Of a stretch of DNA of 64,000 nucleotides, positions 38,306 through 49,259 are shown in pieces. The notes below the pieces were generated by a model. The model searched no databases, was not told where the DNA came from, and was given only the letters and a program-made list of their open reading frames with translations. Source of the DNA: Cynocephalus volans. Lineage: Eukaryota; Chordata; Mammalia; Dermoptera; Cynocephalidae. How positions within the stretch are numbered: the stretch's first letter is position 1; each line of letters begins with the position of its first letter. The DNA lies in NCBI RefSeq assembly GCF_027409185.1, contig NC_084472.1:20942524-21006523 (forward strand). Direction: 5' to 3'. The translations under genes were made by a program, and so were the position numbers.

Positions 38306-38789
38306 AAATTAATAGAAGAAAAGATAAAATATGTATACAGTCTTCAGTCTTTAATATTTACCCACATATTTAACCATTTTTAATTCTCTTCATTTTTACC
38401 CCATGGATCCCAGTTACCATCTGATATTATTGCCTTTCATTGCAAAGAGCTTAAATTTTAGTATTTTTTATAGCACAGGTCTGCTATCTAAGAATTTTCT
38501 CAACTTTGTTTACCTGGAAGTGTCTTTACTTCACTTTCTTTTTGAACCATAGTTTAACTGGAGACAGGATTCCTGAATGACTTGTTTTTGTTTGTTTTTT
38601 TGTCAGTGCTTTATATGTGTTATTCCACTGCCTGCTGATTATATTGTTTCTGATGAAAAGTTAGAATTGTTCTGATGAATAACATATCATTATTCTTCTG
38701 TAATGGTAGATCATTTTCTCTTGCTGCTTTCAAAATTTTCTCCGTTTTTGGCTTTTGGCAATTTGACAATGACATGTCTTTATGAGAGA

Positions 38790-39035
38790 ACTTCAAAAAG
38801 TTCTTGGAAAGGGCCAGCTCTGTGGCTCACTCAGGAGAGTATGGCACTGGTAGGGCCGAGGACGTGGGTTCGGATCCTGTACAGGGATGGCCGGTGTACT
38901 CACTGGTTGAGTGTGGTGCGGACTGCACCATACCAAGGGTTGCGATCCCCTTACTGGTCAAAAAAAAAAAAAAAAAAGTTCATGGAAATATTTGTATTAT
39001 CTTTTAATTCTATTTTTCCATGAACTTTTTGAAGT
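38790..39035. mobile_element. Hairpin MITE (mariner-like) split by a SINE
   Basis: ACTTCAAAAAGTTCTTGGAAA (38790-38810) and its near-perfect inverse (39015-39035, one difference) are terminal inverted repeats. Removing the SINE and one duplicate leaves an element of about 68 bp with a short AT-rich loop. The right end is followed by TA-like 'gaagtac', which fits mariner-type insertion. No transposase. Confidence 0.75.
38811..38972 (+). mobile_element. Dimeric CYN-like tRNA-Ile SINE
   Basis: Two tRNA-like halves in tandem. The first has 'gtggctcactcaggagagt' (A-box region) and GGTTCGGATCC (B box). The second has 'actggttgagtgtggtg' and GGGTTGCGATCCCC, followed by an A tail. Flanked by a 16-bp target duplication, AAAAAGTTCTTGGAAA (38795-38810) and AAAAAGTTCATGGAAA (38973-38988), one difference. 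I recognise it as the colugo CYN family; this is the main taxonomic clue. Confidence 0.88.
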
Positions 39036-39600
39036 ACCTTCCTATGGTTCTCTGTGTGCTCATTTTATTTGATGTTTGTTGAACTTCTTGGATCTGTAAG
39101 TTAATAATTTTTTTTTTATCAAGTTTTGGGAGATTCTTGCCATAATTTCTTCAGCTATTTTTTCTGTACTTTTCCTGCCTCTTCTGCTGGGACGTCAATT
39201 ACACATATGTTGGAATACTTAACATTGATGTGGTAAGCTTGTGAGGATCTATTTTTCTTCATTTATTTCTCTGTTCTTCAGGTTTAATTATTTTTATTGA
39301 TCTATCTTCAAGTTTCTTCTTCTTTCTTTTGCCATTTCAAGTCTGCAGTTGATTCTCTGCAGTGAATTTTTCATCTCAGTTATACTCTTACACGCTAGAC
39401 TCTCCATTTGGTTCTTTTGTATAGCTTCTACTTCTCTGTGGGTACTTTGTTGACTACTTTTTGGCATATTTTTCTTTAATCCTTTGAACATACTTTTCTT
39501 TGAACATATTTATAATAGCTGTCTGAAGTCTGGTCTGCTAAGTCCAACATCTAGGATCACTCAGAGTCACTTTCTAATGCTTTCTTTCCCCCTCCTGAAG

Positions 39601-41670
39601 TAGGGGTTGTACTTCCCTGTTTCTTTTCATGTCTAGTAACTTAACGCTGTGGAATTTTCTCTCTCACAGTATTCTATTGCTGATGTCTCCACCCATCTGT
39701 GTTTTTTCTATTTCTATTTTTTTTAACCTTGCTCTCTAGGGGTTACCCCTCTGTCTGTATAGCTTAGCAATCAACTAACGATTTGGGCTCATGTTTTGTT
39801 CAAACACCTTGAACCCATTAGACTTCCATTCCATGCTAATTGAGTTGTGAGTGATTGAGGAAAACATTCAAAGCTGCAGCCAGTTCTTAAGTCTCCCTTG
39901 GTTTTCACATTTCCTAAGGGTCCTCTGGATCTCCCATACAAGTGTAGTTCAGCAGTCAGCCAGGGATGTGTGGAGGGCTTCTCTCAGCCCTTTTATGATG
40001 TTCTAAATTCCAAGGTTGCCTCATTAAATTTCTGGCTGGTTGGCTGCTCACCTTTACTGGGAAACACAGCTTTTGTCTAGAAAAGCTGCAGGTTTTTACA
40101 GTCTATCCCAAACCAAATCTGCAATTTTTAGCTCTAAATGTCATAGATATTTGTCCTGTCCCCCCATGTCTCAGGACAATTCTGCTTTCTGTGGCCGCAA
40201 AGTTCCTTTTTTATTACAGCCATCCTAAGTTGGTCTGGCTGTAATTCTTGCCAACTGAGCTGGGGGGAGGGGAGTATAGGAACAGTCTGGGCAAGAGGCC
40301 ACACACTTCCATCATTCTTTCCCAAAGCTCTATCAGTTTTTCTGTTTCATAATAAAGGCTTAATTTATTTTCTGCCTTTGGTAGGTTTCTGCATCCTGAA
40401 GCAAACTCTTTTTTAAAGGCAATTTTGTCCAGTTTTATGCTTCTTTCCTCTGAAGGGGAATCACCTGACCACTTCACGTTGCCAGTACCAGAGATCAAAT
40501 CTGTTTTTATAAAACATTTGTTAGAGAGTAGCACTTAATAAAAATGTGTTGAGTATGGTACGTTGAAAGGCAGACGCTGTTCTGAAAAGCCTTCAGAGGG
40601 TGATAAATTCTGTATCTCAGAATGCCAAGTTATTTTAGGAGCTCTGTAAATGTTTGTTGAGTGAATAAATGACTTAAAGCATCAGATAACTTTTTCTTTG
40701 CTTTTATAAAGAGAGAAATTGGGGAATAATAACCTAGAAGTTCATTTGCTTTGTTTTGATAATCAATGTATTGATTTATTTGGGCCATTGTATTAGATTC
40801 TGCTAAGATAATAAGAATCCCTTACTCTTCTGTTTCTTAAGAAGCCTTTTACATAGATTCAAAACTGCTTATTTTTCATTTGAATAATAATAAAAAAAAA
40901 GTGGAGAGACTACAATGTAGGTAACTTTCCCCCTGTAATGGTTTCCACCCGCTTCTAGTTCAGACTTCTGCATGAGCTTGTTGGAAGTTTCAGTGACGTT
41001 CAGAGAATGTGTTGACAGGATGGTGCTGTGTTCAATTATCAAGTGTTTCCATCTAGGGATTAAAAAATTATAGCTACGAAGAAAGCCATCTTCATAAAGC
41101 CAGGTATTTCTGAACTACTTTGGTGAATTGGGTTTATTATTCTCTCTAAAAGGTTCATTTAATCTGAAACTATGCTTCAGAGGTCTCAGATTGACAGCCT
41201 GAATCCAGCCCACAAACATGTCTTATTTGGCCTGAACAGTACTCTAACAAAGTCTCTTGTTATCATTGAAAAATCAGAGATTTCTGCAGCAATACAGATT
41301 TCCTAATTTGAAGATTTCACGACACTACTTTGTTCCCCACGGCAGCAATTGGCTGTGGTCCTTTCAGAAGGAATCTGAGCTCTGGTCTCCAGTTTGCCTC
41401 AGTCCTGGCCTAGCCCAGCGTGATCAACTTTCTGTATGACCGCCATGACCCTGTAGATATTTGATTTCATGGCTTTTGGGTCTATAAACTCCTCAAAGAC
41501 CATACTGCTACAAGGGGGATAAACTAGTAATCAGTGGAAGATTAAGCTACATGTATTTATCATAGAAGAACTTGGATCAAATTAGAAAGCATTTAAGCCC
41601 AGGGTAGGGAACAATATTTTGTATCCAGAGTATATATCAGTGACATTGATTAAAATAAAATGGAAATACT
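39601..41670. other. Intergenic
   Basis: C/T-rich to 40330, then mixed. Only weak L2-tail cues (40650-40670). No gene recognised; ORFs up to 106 codons lack domains. Confidence 0.4.
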
Positions 41671-41674
41671 ATAA

Positions 41675-41800
41675 ATGCAATTCATTCATTTATTCATAGA
41701 ATATTTATGGATTGAGTGGGTCTGGTCATCTCCCTCCAAGATCTGAGGTTCCTGATGTAAAATAAGCATAACATAGTAAGTGTCCTACATATAATAAAAT
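41675..41800 (-). repeat. L2 LINE tail
   Basis: 'attcattcatttattcatagaatatttatgg' followed by 'aagatctgaggttcctgat' resembles an inverted L2 end. Confidence 0.5.
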
Positions 41801-42527
41801 GACTCTTCCATACATATTCTGTGAAGGAACGAACATATAAATCAGTTGTATTCATAGATGACTTACTTCCTCTATCCCCCCCCCCCGGAGCAATCCTCAA
41901 ATTTCTATTTTAATTGATTTAAAATTGGTTTCTAGTGGTATTCGTAAAGATTTTCACACCTTGTTAATGAAAAAAAAAAAAAAAAAGGAATTAAAAAAAC
42001 CACTCTGAAATATTTGACATTTTACCTGTAATTTAGACTGAGCAGTCTAGTTCTAATAAGGCAGAAGAACCCAAACTGCTGGAATCAGGGAGCTTATTAT
42101 TATGGAGAAGACTGTGCAGGCTTCCAGTTTCTAGATGAAACTGGGGAGCGTGATGTTAGAAACAGAGTGGGCCCCTCGCTTGGGAAGGATGCTAATCCTT
42201 TAGTAATTGGGACTAGAGAGCATGAAAAATACAAACCAATCCAAAATGAACTAACACAAATTCCAGGTTTCTAAGCCCAATTAATAAGATCTGTAAACAT
42301 CAGGGAAAACAAAGATTTTCAAATTTAAGATCAGATTTATTCCTCTCCTCACGGCTAACACATATTGTGGTCAGAGCTGGTATTATAAGTCCATGCTCTG
42401 ATAACTCTGCTCTGAGAGGCCAGGCTCTCATGAGAGAGAGAGAGAAGATTGGGAGCACTTCAGAGAAAAGATCTGAGAGAAGAGTCTGGGACTCTGCCAC
42501 CCAGCTCGCTGGCCCCCAGGAGGAGCC

Positions 42528-42593
42528 ATGGCAGATATTTGGAATGAGGCAGCTTGCTGCTCCCTCAGCGGCATCCTTATAAAGTCAGCTCTG
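42528..42593 (+). other. Candidate first coding exon (weak)
   Basis: GAGCCATGGCAG gives ATG at 42528 in a near-optimal Kozak context. The frame stays open for exactly 22 codons (MADIWNEAACCSLSGILIKS...) to a consensus splice donor CTG|GTAAGT at 42593/42594, leaving phase 0. I do not recognise the peptide and see no second exon. A short open frame plus a donor can easily arise by chance. Confidence 0.2.
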
Positions 42594-42599
42594 GTAAGT

Positions 42600-43460
42600 G
42601 ATATTCTTGATTCTTGATGTTTTGCCAGAAGTTAGACTTTTGCTTTTCTCTTGAATCTATACATGCTGCTTAGAAGCCACTAGGTGTCTTGGCATTTCTA
42701 TTTAGAATTACGGATATCCCAGTAACAGTTTTCAAACACCATGTGACATGTATTCTCAATCCAGACATGTGCAGATATTTGGAATTAAGGAGATAGTGGA
42801 GTGTCATGAAAAAAGCATTGTTTCAGGAATCAGGAGGCCTAGGGCCTAATTGTATCTTCGATTCTGTGCGATTTTAGCAAAGGGGCTTAAGTGCCCCGAG
42901 ACACTGTGTTCTCTTCATGGCAGACCACCCCCTACCATTGCTGCTATCTCCATAAATCCCAGAGGAAAATGATACTCAGTTTATTCCAGAGCTGCAAGAC
43001 TCACAATCTTCTGGTTGGGATTTTCGGCTCCAATTCATAGCAGAAATCCTGGTCTTTTAGCAGAAATAGACGTGTTGTCCTTAAGTGGGGTACACTGTTA
43101 CAGAATTTAAAAAAATACATTGAAAAGTCATTGGTAATTTGTAGTAAGAAAAAGCTTTGTAAAATGAATCAACATGCATGAGTCCAAGATGAATAAGAAT
43201 GCCAGTTGCCGACTATGAATATCTGACTATGGTGCTTCTAATAGCTCCACTTGCTACAGAGAGAACTAAAATTGGAAGAGTGTGAAGTGTATAAAGGATT
43301 CTACCGCTCTCCCGGGGCTCAGAGACCCACAGATTGGAGAAGTAAGTAAGTGCCTTTCTGACCATTGAATTCCTTACTCTTATTGCAAGTTAGAAAGCTC
43401 CAAGGAAGACTTAATGAAACCTGTCTTTGCACGTCCTGCAAGAGAACTAGAACAGCTGGG
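42600..43460. other. Intergenic
   Basis: No recognised feature. Confidence 0.4.
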
Positions 43461-43465
43461 GAGAC

Positions 43466-43480
43466 AGCGCCATCTAGTGT
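43466..43480 (-). promoter_or_regulatory. Strong CTCF-like motif
   Basis: The minus strand reads ACACTAGATGGCGCT. It agrees with the CTCF core consensus (CCASYAGRKGGCRS) at every position except the first. It lies about 0.6 kb before the GC-box repeat. Occupancy is not shown. Confidence 0.5.
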
Positions 43481-44073
43481 CGGCACAAAAGTCCCTGGCA
43501 ATCATCTTTGTGGTAATTGGCCCCACTAACATCTACGAAATAGGGCAGAGAAAATAAATCCATCAAAGCCGACTGAATAACAGAGAGAAATGCCAGCTGA
43601 AAGCATTTTTGACTCTTGATGCCTTCAAAAGCCAGGAAACTTAATCCTTGCCTTATGTTTCTTTCTCCGTGCCCAAAAGGCAGCCGAGCTCGTCACTAAA
43701 CCAAGGGAGGTGAAGCAGGTCACTAAGTTTATAATGTAGTGGGTAACTGGTTTTCATTTTTCTCTGCATCCTGGCAGCAGGAGATAGGCAGCTTGTTATA
43801 ACTTCGAGGGGCTCCTGGAAAGCCTGCTTGCTGGGTGTATTTCTGTAGGCGTGGGCTCGCTGGGAATATTATTACCTCACGGATCGAGGGTTTCACAGCA
43901 TTTCTTCCACTTCATTCAGCACAGCTCTAAGCTGCAGTGGCTCTGGCTTCGGCACACTGCAGACGCACTTTGTCCCCCCCAGCATCCCGTCTTCAGGGTC
44001 CCCCTGGGACCCGGCCGCGCTGACTGCTCCAGCACACACGTGTGCGCGCTCCCACTCGCGGGCTCCGGGGCCC

Positions 44074-44226
44074 GGGGCTCGCCGCCCCTCCCCCCTCCCC
44101 CGGGGCTCGCCGCCCCTCCCCCCTCCCCGGCCTGGGCTCGCCGCCCCTCCCGCCCCTCCCCGGCCCGGGGCTCGCCGCCCCTCCCCCCCCTCCCCGGCCC
44201 GGGGCTCGCCGCCCCTCCCCCCCTCC
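44074..44226. repeat. GC-box minisatellite (5 copies)
   Basis: GGCTCGCCGCCCCTCCC recurs at 44076, 44104, 44135, 44169 and 44203, giving unit lengths of 28, 31, 34 and 34 bp. Each unit contains CCGCCCC, which is an Sp1-type GC box (GGGCGG) on the minus strand. Length differences come from C runs. Confidence 0.9.
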
Positions 44227-44307
44227 GGCTGTGCAGCACCCCCGCCCCCGCTTTCCTGCCCCCTTCTACGCCCTCTCTCTTTCCCTCCCTTTCCTTCTAC
44301 TCCATCC

Positions 44308-44440
44308 TAATAACTATCATTTCCGAGCACCTACCATGCTCCAGGCACTGTGCCAGACGCTTTGCACGTAATTTGCCATCTGAGATGTGACTGTGTCTGT
44401 CTCGCAGGTCGGGAGACTGTGGCTCCGGGAAGCGCAATCA
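44308..44440 (-). repeat. MIR SINE remnant
   Basis: 'aactatcatttccgagcacctaccatg', 'ccaggcactgtgccagacgctttgcacg' and 'gcaggtcgggagactgtggctc' form an antisense MIR inside the island. Confidence 0.75.
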
Positions 44441-44714
44441 GGGGAGTGGGGTGCTCTGCTCTCCCCCATGCTGCTTCCAGTCTTCTGATGTTGCTGCCAT
44501 GTGGAGGGAGCTCTCTCTGCCCCTCTCGCCCCAGCCCGAAGAGGAGCCGGCCCTACGCTCCTTCCCACCAGCCCCTTCCCCAAGGGAGCCGCCCGCAGGG
44601 AGCGCGCATCCGGCCTCCTCCACCCCGGCCTTGTGCTGCCCGTGGCTGGTGGGCAAGGCTGTCCAATCCGGGGGTCAGGGACAGGAAAGCCCGCTTGCCC
44701 ACAGGTATAAACCA

Positions 44715-45950
44715 CAACCTCCCAGTCAACTCTGTCACTAATGAAGTGGTATTTTCACCTCCCACCTTTCTGGGTTCAGAACTTTGGTCTGTTCTTTATT
44801 GGAGCACCTTGAACTCCTAACACTTAGGAAAGTATTTCATTGCCAAATACAGAGCAGAGGGTTGGGGTTATTTGAACTCCAACTTCAGAAGATTCAAACT
44901 CAAATGAATTTATTTTTAAAGTTCAGAACCAATTTGCTGCGGTGTAGAGAATGTTCTGGACTGGCAATCAGAAGATATAGGCGCTGTACTGGGCTTGGAG
45001 CCCTCCAGCTTTGCCACTTTGAGTGAGAAGGCTTTGGTTTCACCATCTTGTCTTCTGTGATTACAGGATCAAGGGATGTCTGTTTAGGGACCCTGAGAAG
45101 AGGGGCTGTTATCTTTGAAGGCTTTCCTCCACTTGAAATAAGCTACTGCTTGTTTAACTCTCTCCTTGCTGAAAAATATGTTTTGTTCAGAGACGGCAAA
45201 TTCATGGAGCATTTGCCTGAGGTCCCCCCATCCCTGCCCTCTCCTTTGCTGCTGCCACAGTTAGGAGCAAGTCTTGGACCTCTTTTATTTGTTTTTATGC
45301 ACCCTGGGCATGGGGCAGTCAGCATGTTTGAACTTTTTATTTTAAGTCAAAATGGGGACTCATGGATTGACAAATTATTTTCTATTTGATTTGTGAATTT
45401 GCTCCAAAATTACCCACTTTGAATCACATTTAGGTATGCACTCTCTCATTTGGCTTCATTGAGAAGAATGACATAGCGTGGAATGTGGAGAAAGTGTGGA
45501 TCTTAAAGTCACCTAGAGGAAAGCATAAGGGGGCAGTGGGTCCATGGCCGCTGCTCTGAAAAGACAGGACAGGGACAGGAGATGGGAAAAAGGATGCAAT
45601 CTGTTCCTTCCCAACTACAGCCTCACACTTCACCTGACCCTCACCTTAGTTTTAGGATATTTTAGAACTGTGTTAATTGTTATTTCCCTTAAAATAATTA
45701 CTTGCTCCTCAAGGCTCTGATGCACTGAACACCACCCATGCCAGACACGATCTACCCTGAGTGGCCACCATCACACCTTCATTCCAAGTTCAAGTTCACC
45801 TCTCTCTGCTATGGAAAAGAGTCAGAATGGGCTCTGTCCTGGATTTACAAGGAAGAGTTGGAGTGGATGTGATTAATGGGACACATGGTAATATTGATGT
45901 AATTCTGGAAACTTGATGAATGTTACTTCTCCTGTGTTCTGCCATTTTTC
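44715..45950. other. Intergenic
   Basis: Short ORFs only (up to 113 codons), no domain. No repeat identified. Confidence 0.4.
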
Positions 45951-46036
45951 CTTATTGAGTTCCTTCCTCTTCTGGCATTAAATGCCATCTACATGCTGCT
46001 AATTCCCAAACTGCTATCTCCAGCCTGGACCTCTCC

Positions 46037-46069
46037 TCTAACCTGCAGACTTGTGTGCATGTGTGTGCG

Positions 46070-46106
<37 letters not shown>
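46037..46106. repeat. (GT)n microsatellite
   Basis: Long GT run with a few GC interruptions, inside the L2. Confidence 0.95.
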
Positions 46107-46107
<1 letters not shown>

Positions 46108-46145
46108 ATTGCCTCCTAATCAGGAGGAGGAAACACACAGATGCC

Positions 46146-46573
46146 TGCAGTGGGTTGAGTTATGTCCCCCCAAAACTCACTGAAGCTTGAATTGTGTCCC
46201 CCAAGTTTTATGTATTAGAAACTTTGCCCCCACTGTGACTGTTAAGAGGGTGGGAAATCCTATGATGGTGATTGAAAGGTGGAGCCTTGAAGAGGTGATT
46301 GGATTGTAAGACTATGCTATAGTGAATGGATTAAAAATGGTGGTCAAGGGCGTGGTTCTGAGAAGAGAGTCTCTCTCTGCTCTCTCTGATTCCACCATCT
46401 TGCAATGTGAGACCCCTAAGTCACTGTTGCCACCACGACCAAGACCCTCACCAGAAGTGGTCCCTGGACTTTGGACTTCCAAGCCTCTGAAACTGTAAGC
46501 AATAAATTTTGTTGTCTTAGAAATCACCCAGTTCTGAGTATTTTGTTATAAGCAATAGAAATGGACTAATACA
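46146..46573 (+). mobile_element. MLT1-like MaLR solo LTR
   Basis: 428 bp with TG...CA ends and a perfect 5-bp target duplication ATGCC (46141-46145 and 46574-46578). Contains 'gagttatgtccccccaaaact', 'ggtggagccttgaagaggtgattgg', 'cttggacttccaagcctc'-like sequence and AATAAA near 46502. It cuts the L2 cleanly, so it is younger than the L2. Confidence 0.92.
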
Positions 46574-47679
46574 ATGCCCAATGGGTGTCTCAGAGTTGGC
46601 ATGTCCTGAGCTGAGCTCCAGGTGTTTTCCTCCTCGATATGCTCTTTTGTAGCTTTCTGCATCTCAGTAAGTGACATCTTTTCAGTAGCTTGGGCCAAAA
46701 TCTGGAGTCATCTTTGACTCCTTTCTTTGTCTCCCATCCCATGTCTGATTTGTCAGTAAATCCTGTCACATACCTTCAAATTATATCCAGGTTTCAACCA
46801 TTTATTTTCCCCACTTTCATTGCTACTGCCTTGGTCCCAGCCACCCTTGTCTCTTGCCTGGCCTTCTGCAGTAGCCCCTGGTTGGTCTCCCTGCTTCCCC
46901 CTCTTGCTCCCTCCAATATCTTCTCAGCTCAACAGCCCACGTGATCTTGTGAAAATCCATCAGATCGTGGCGCTCTGCTTAAAACCTTCCAATGGCTGTC
47001 TATATCACTCAGAGTAAAGCCCTCCACATGGTACTCTTAGCTGCCTGTTTCCTCTCATCCCCTCATTCTGTCTGTTCCAGTCACATTGGTCTCTTTGCCT
47101 TTCTTTAAATGCAAGCACGCTCTCACCTCCGCCTCTGTGTGCTTACTGCATCCTCTGCGTGGATGCTCTTCCCCAGAGTCCACATGGCTCACTTCCCACC
47201 TCTTGTAGGTCTTTGTTCAAATGTGAAACCCTGTCTGCTTATTCTTCTAAATTATATCCCTCACCACCATTGTGTCCTCGCCACCATCTCTGCTTTATGT
47301 TCTTAGCACTTATTGCTATTTAATATACTCTATATGCTACTTATGCATACTGTCTCCTCCATGAGAATGTAAACTCTGTTAGGATGGGAATTTCTAGCAA
47401 TTACAGCCAGGTGCTCAGTAAATATTCATTGAATGAATGAATGAAGATATGATGAGGACACGGATGATGTAAGGGTCTCCTCACATGGACATCATGAACA
47501 CTGAGTGGGCAATCAGTCACCCAAAACACAGCACAGAGGAGAGGAGGCAGGTAAAGTGACTCACTGTGGCATCCTGATCCAACAGAAATTAACTCAAAAC
47601 AGGGCTATGTTCTGATATGGGAAATTACATTTCTAGAGATTTATTTTTCAGCTTAGAGTTATTATTTAACCTTGCTTGA

Positions 47680-47840
47680 TTGAACAGCCATTTACTGAGT
47701 AATTACTTTGCCACTGTGCTGGGCACTGAGGGTACAAAAATGGTCTATGTTCTTGTGCAAAGTAAGAGTAAGATGATACATTTATGTAAGTAGATCATTT
47801 CAGTGTAAAGTGGTATGTACAATGCTTAAGCAAGCCATCG
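47680..47840 (-). repeat. L2-like fragment
   Basis: 'gaacagccatttactgagtaattac' and 'actgtgctgggcactgagggtac' are an inverted L2 tail. Confidence 0.6.
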
Positions 47841-48599
47841 GAGGTAAACATTTTAAGTCTCTTTGTCATTTTCACCTTAGAATTTTTACTGGATTCTGTA
47901 GGAGAATATATTTTCATTGGCAGAGATAAAAGGGGAAATTATACTCATTTACTCAAGAAGCACATCATAAATAAGAGTCTTCTGAAAAAAAGCAATTGAG
48001 GACAATCATTGCCAAATAACATTTTGATGGGCTGCCCCCCTATTAAAAACTTGCTGTTTACATTTCTCTATGCTAAGGGGTTAATAAACTCTTCTTCCCA
48101 TGAGAGGAACAGTGTGGAGCATGACTGGGTGAGTGTCAGTCCTCACCTGGGTCCGTGTGTGTAACCAACAGCTCACCCCGACAAAACCCTGGTCTGCTTA
48201 TGGTGCAATTTTGAGGTGTGGTTGACCATTTGTCTACTCTGTGCTCTCTGAGGGCCTGAATTTCTTCTTTAGTTCTTAGCTGGGTACACTGTGGTCAGGG
48301 AAACTCCCTGAGCAAAACCGGAAGTATTTATGTAACTTGGGACTTTGGAAAATGACAGTGATATGCTGAGAACTGAACATCCTCTATGGAATTGAGTTCA
48401 CTTTTCTAAAGCATCACCTTGATCTCAAATGCTTAACAACCCTTCCTGCAGGTGCTAGAGGTGATTTTTCCAGGAAGTCTTCCCTGGAATTTCTCTCCCC
48501 TTCTACGTGGATGAAGTACCCCTCTTTTATGTACCTAAAGCACCCCCGATTTCCTTCATCACAGCCTACCCAGAGTTAGGCCAAACTTAAAGGCTGAGT

Positions 48600-49250
48600 A
48601 CGGTCCTCCAGACTGCCAAGTCTGCCCAAGACTTCTGCCATTAGTCACAAGTTTGTTCCTGGGGACACTCACTTCAGGTCAGCTGAGTAAAAATTTAGCA
48701 GTCCCCACAGACTCCCTCCCAGTCAATAATTCACTAGAAATACTCACAGAACTCACCAAAAGAAGAGGAGGCACATAGGGAGAATTCTGGGAGGTTTTCA
48801 TACTCGAAGCTTCCAATGTCATTAGGGATGTGTTACCCTCCTGGCATATCAGTGCATGACAATATGCAGAATATTGCCAGCCAGGGAAGATCACTCAAGC
48901 CCAGTGTCCAGAGTTTTAAGTGAAGCTTCAATACGTAGGCATGACTGATAGAATCATTGGCACATGGTGGAAGTCAAACTCCAGGACCTTCCTCTCTTTG
49001 AAGGTGAGGCTGATATCTAAGGGCTCAAGCACTAGCCTTCTAATCATGTAGCTGGTCTTTCTGGCATGGCCAGCCCCCTTCCTGGGTCATCTTGTTAGCA
49101 TGAACTATCAGGTGTGGTCTATGGGGCTCACCATGAATAACAGACATTCCAATCACTCAGAAGGAATCTCAATGGTTGGAAGGTTAGCTCCCTGGACCTG
49201 GGATAAAGCCCAGCCAAATTTTATGTAACACACAGCCCCTGTGACACAGT
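48600..49250 (-). mobile_element. ERVL-class LTR, antisense
   Basis: On the minus strand: 'catgcctacgtattgaagcttcacttaaaactc', 'gagttctgtgagtatttctagtgaattattga', then a 'gaagtgagtgtcccc'-like primer-site neighbourhood. This matches the layout of the ERVL-type LTR at 18655-19075. Boundaries approximate; probably a solo LTR with a little internal sequence. Confidence 0.5.
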
Positions 49251-49259
49251 ATTATCTTC

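Larger units (their letters stand above)
33604..39600 (-). mobile_element. Old, nearly full-length antisense L1 (L1M-like)
   Basis: An L1 read right to left. About 38310-39600 is the 5' region and ORF1: a readable piece at 39294-39491 carries ITEMKNSLQRINCRLEMAKE, coiled-coil-like. The ORF2 endonuclease lies at 37071-37421 (MAILISDKVDFKKRHITRDK). The reverse transcriptase region is around 35000-36700, with the FADD-equivalent position degenerate near 35450-35475. The 3' UTR runs to 33604. Frames are broken throughout. Later insertions: a SINE at 36003-36097, an L1 3' end at 37803-38305 and a MITE plus SINE at 38790-39035. Confidence 0.85.
43975..44700. promoter_or_regulatory. CpG-rich island
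   Basis: The only clearly CpG-dense stretch in the window. It consists of 43980-44240 (with the GC-box repeat) and, after a MIR interruption, 44380-44690. Such islands usually mark promoters, but I see no TATA box or recognisable first exon on either strand. The overlapping Pro/Arg-rich ORFs reflect the base composition. Confidence 0.55.
45960..47460 (+). mobile_element. Long L2 LINE 3' region, split by a MaLR LTR
   Basis: Sense L2 from 'aaatgccatctacatgctgctaattccc' through ORF2-end sequence ('tctggagtcatctttgactcc', 'ccttccaatggctgtc', 'ggatgctcttccccag') to the terminal 'tcagtaaatattcattgaatgaatgaatg'. Interrupted by a (GT)n run and by the LTR at 46146-46573. Frames broken. Confidence 0.85.
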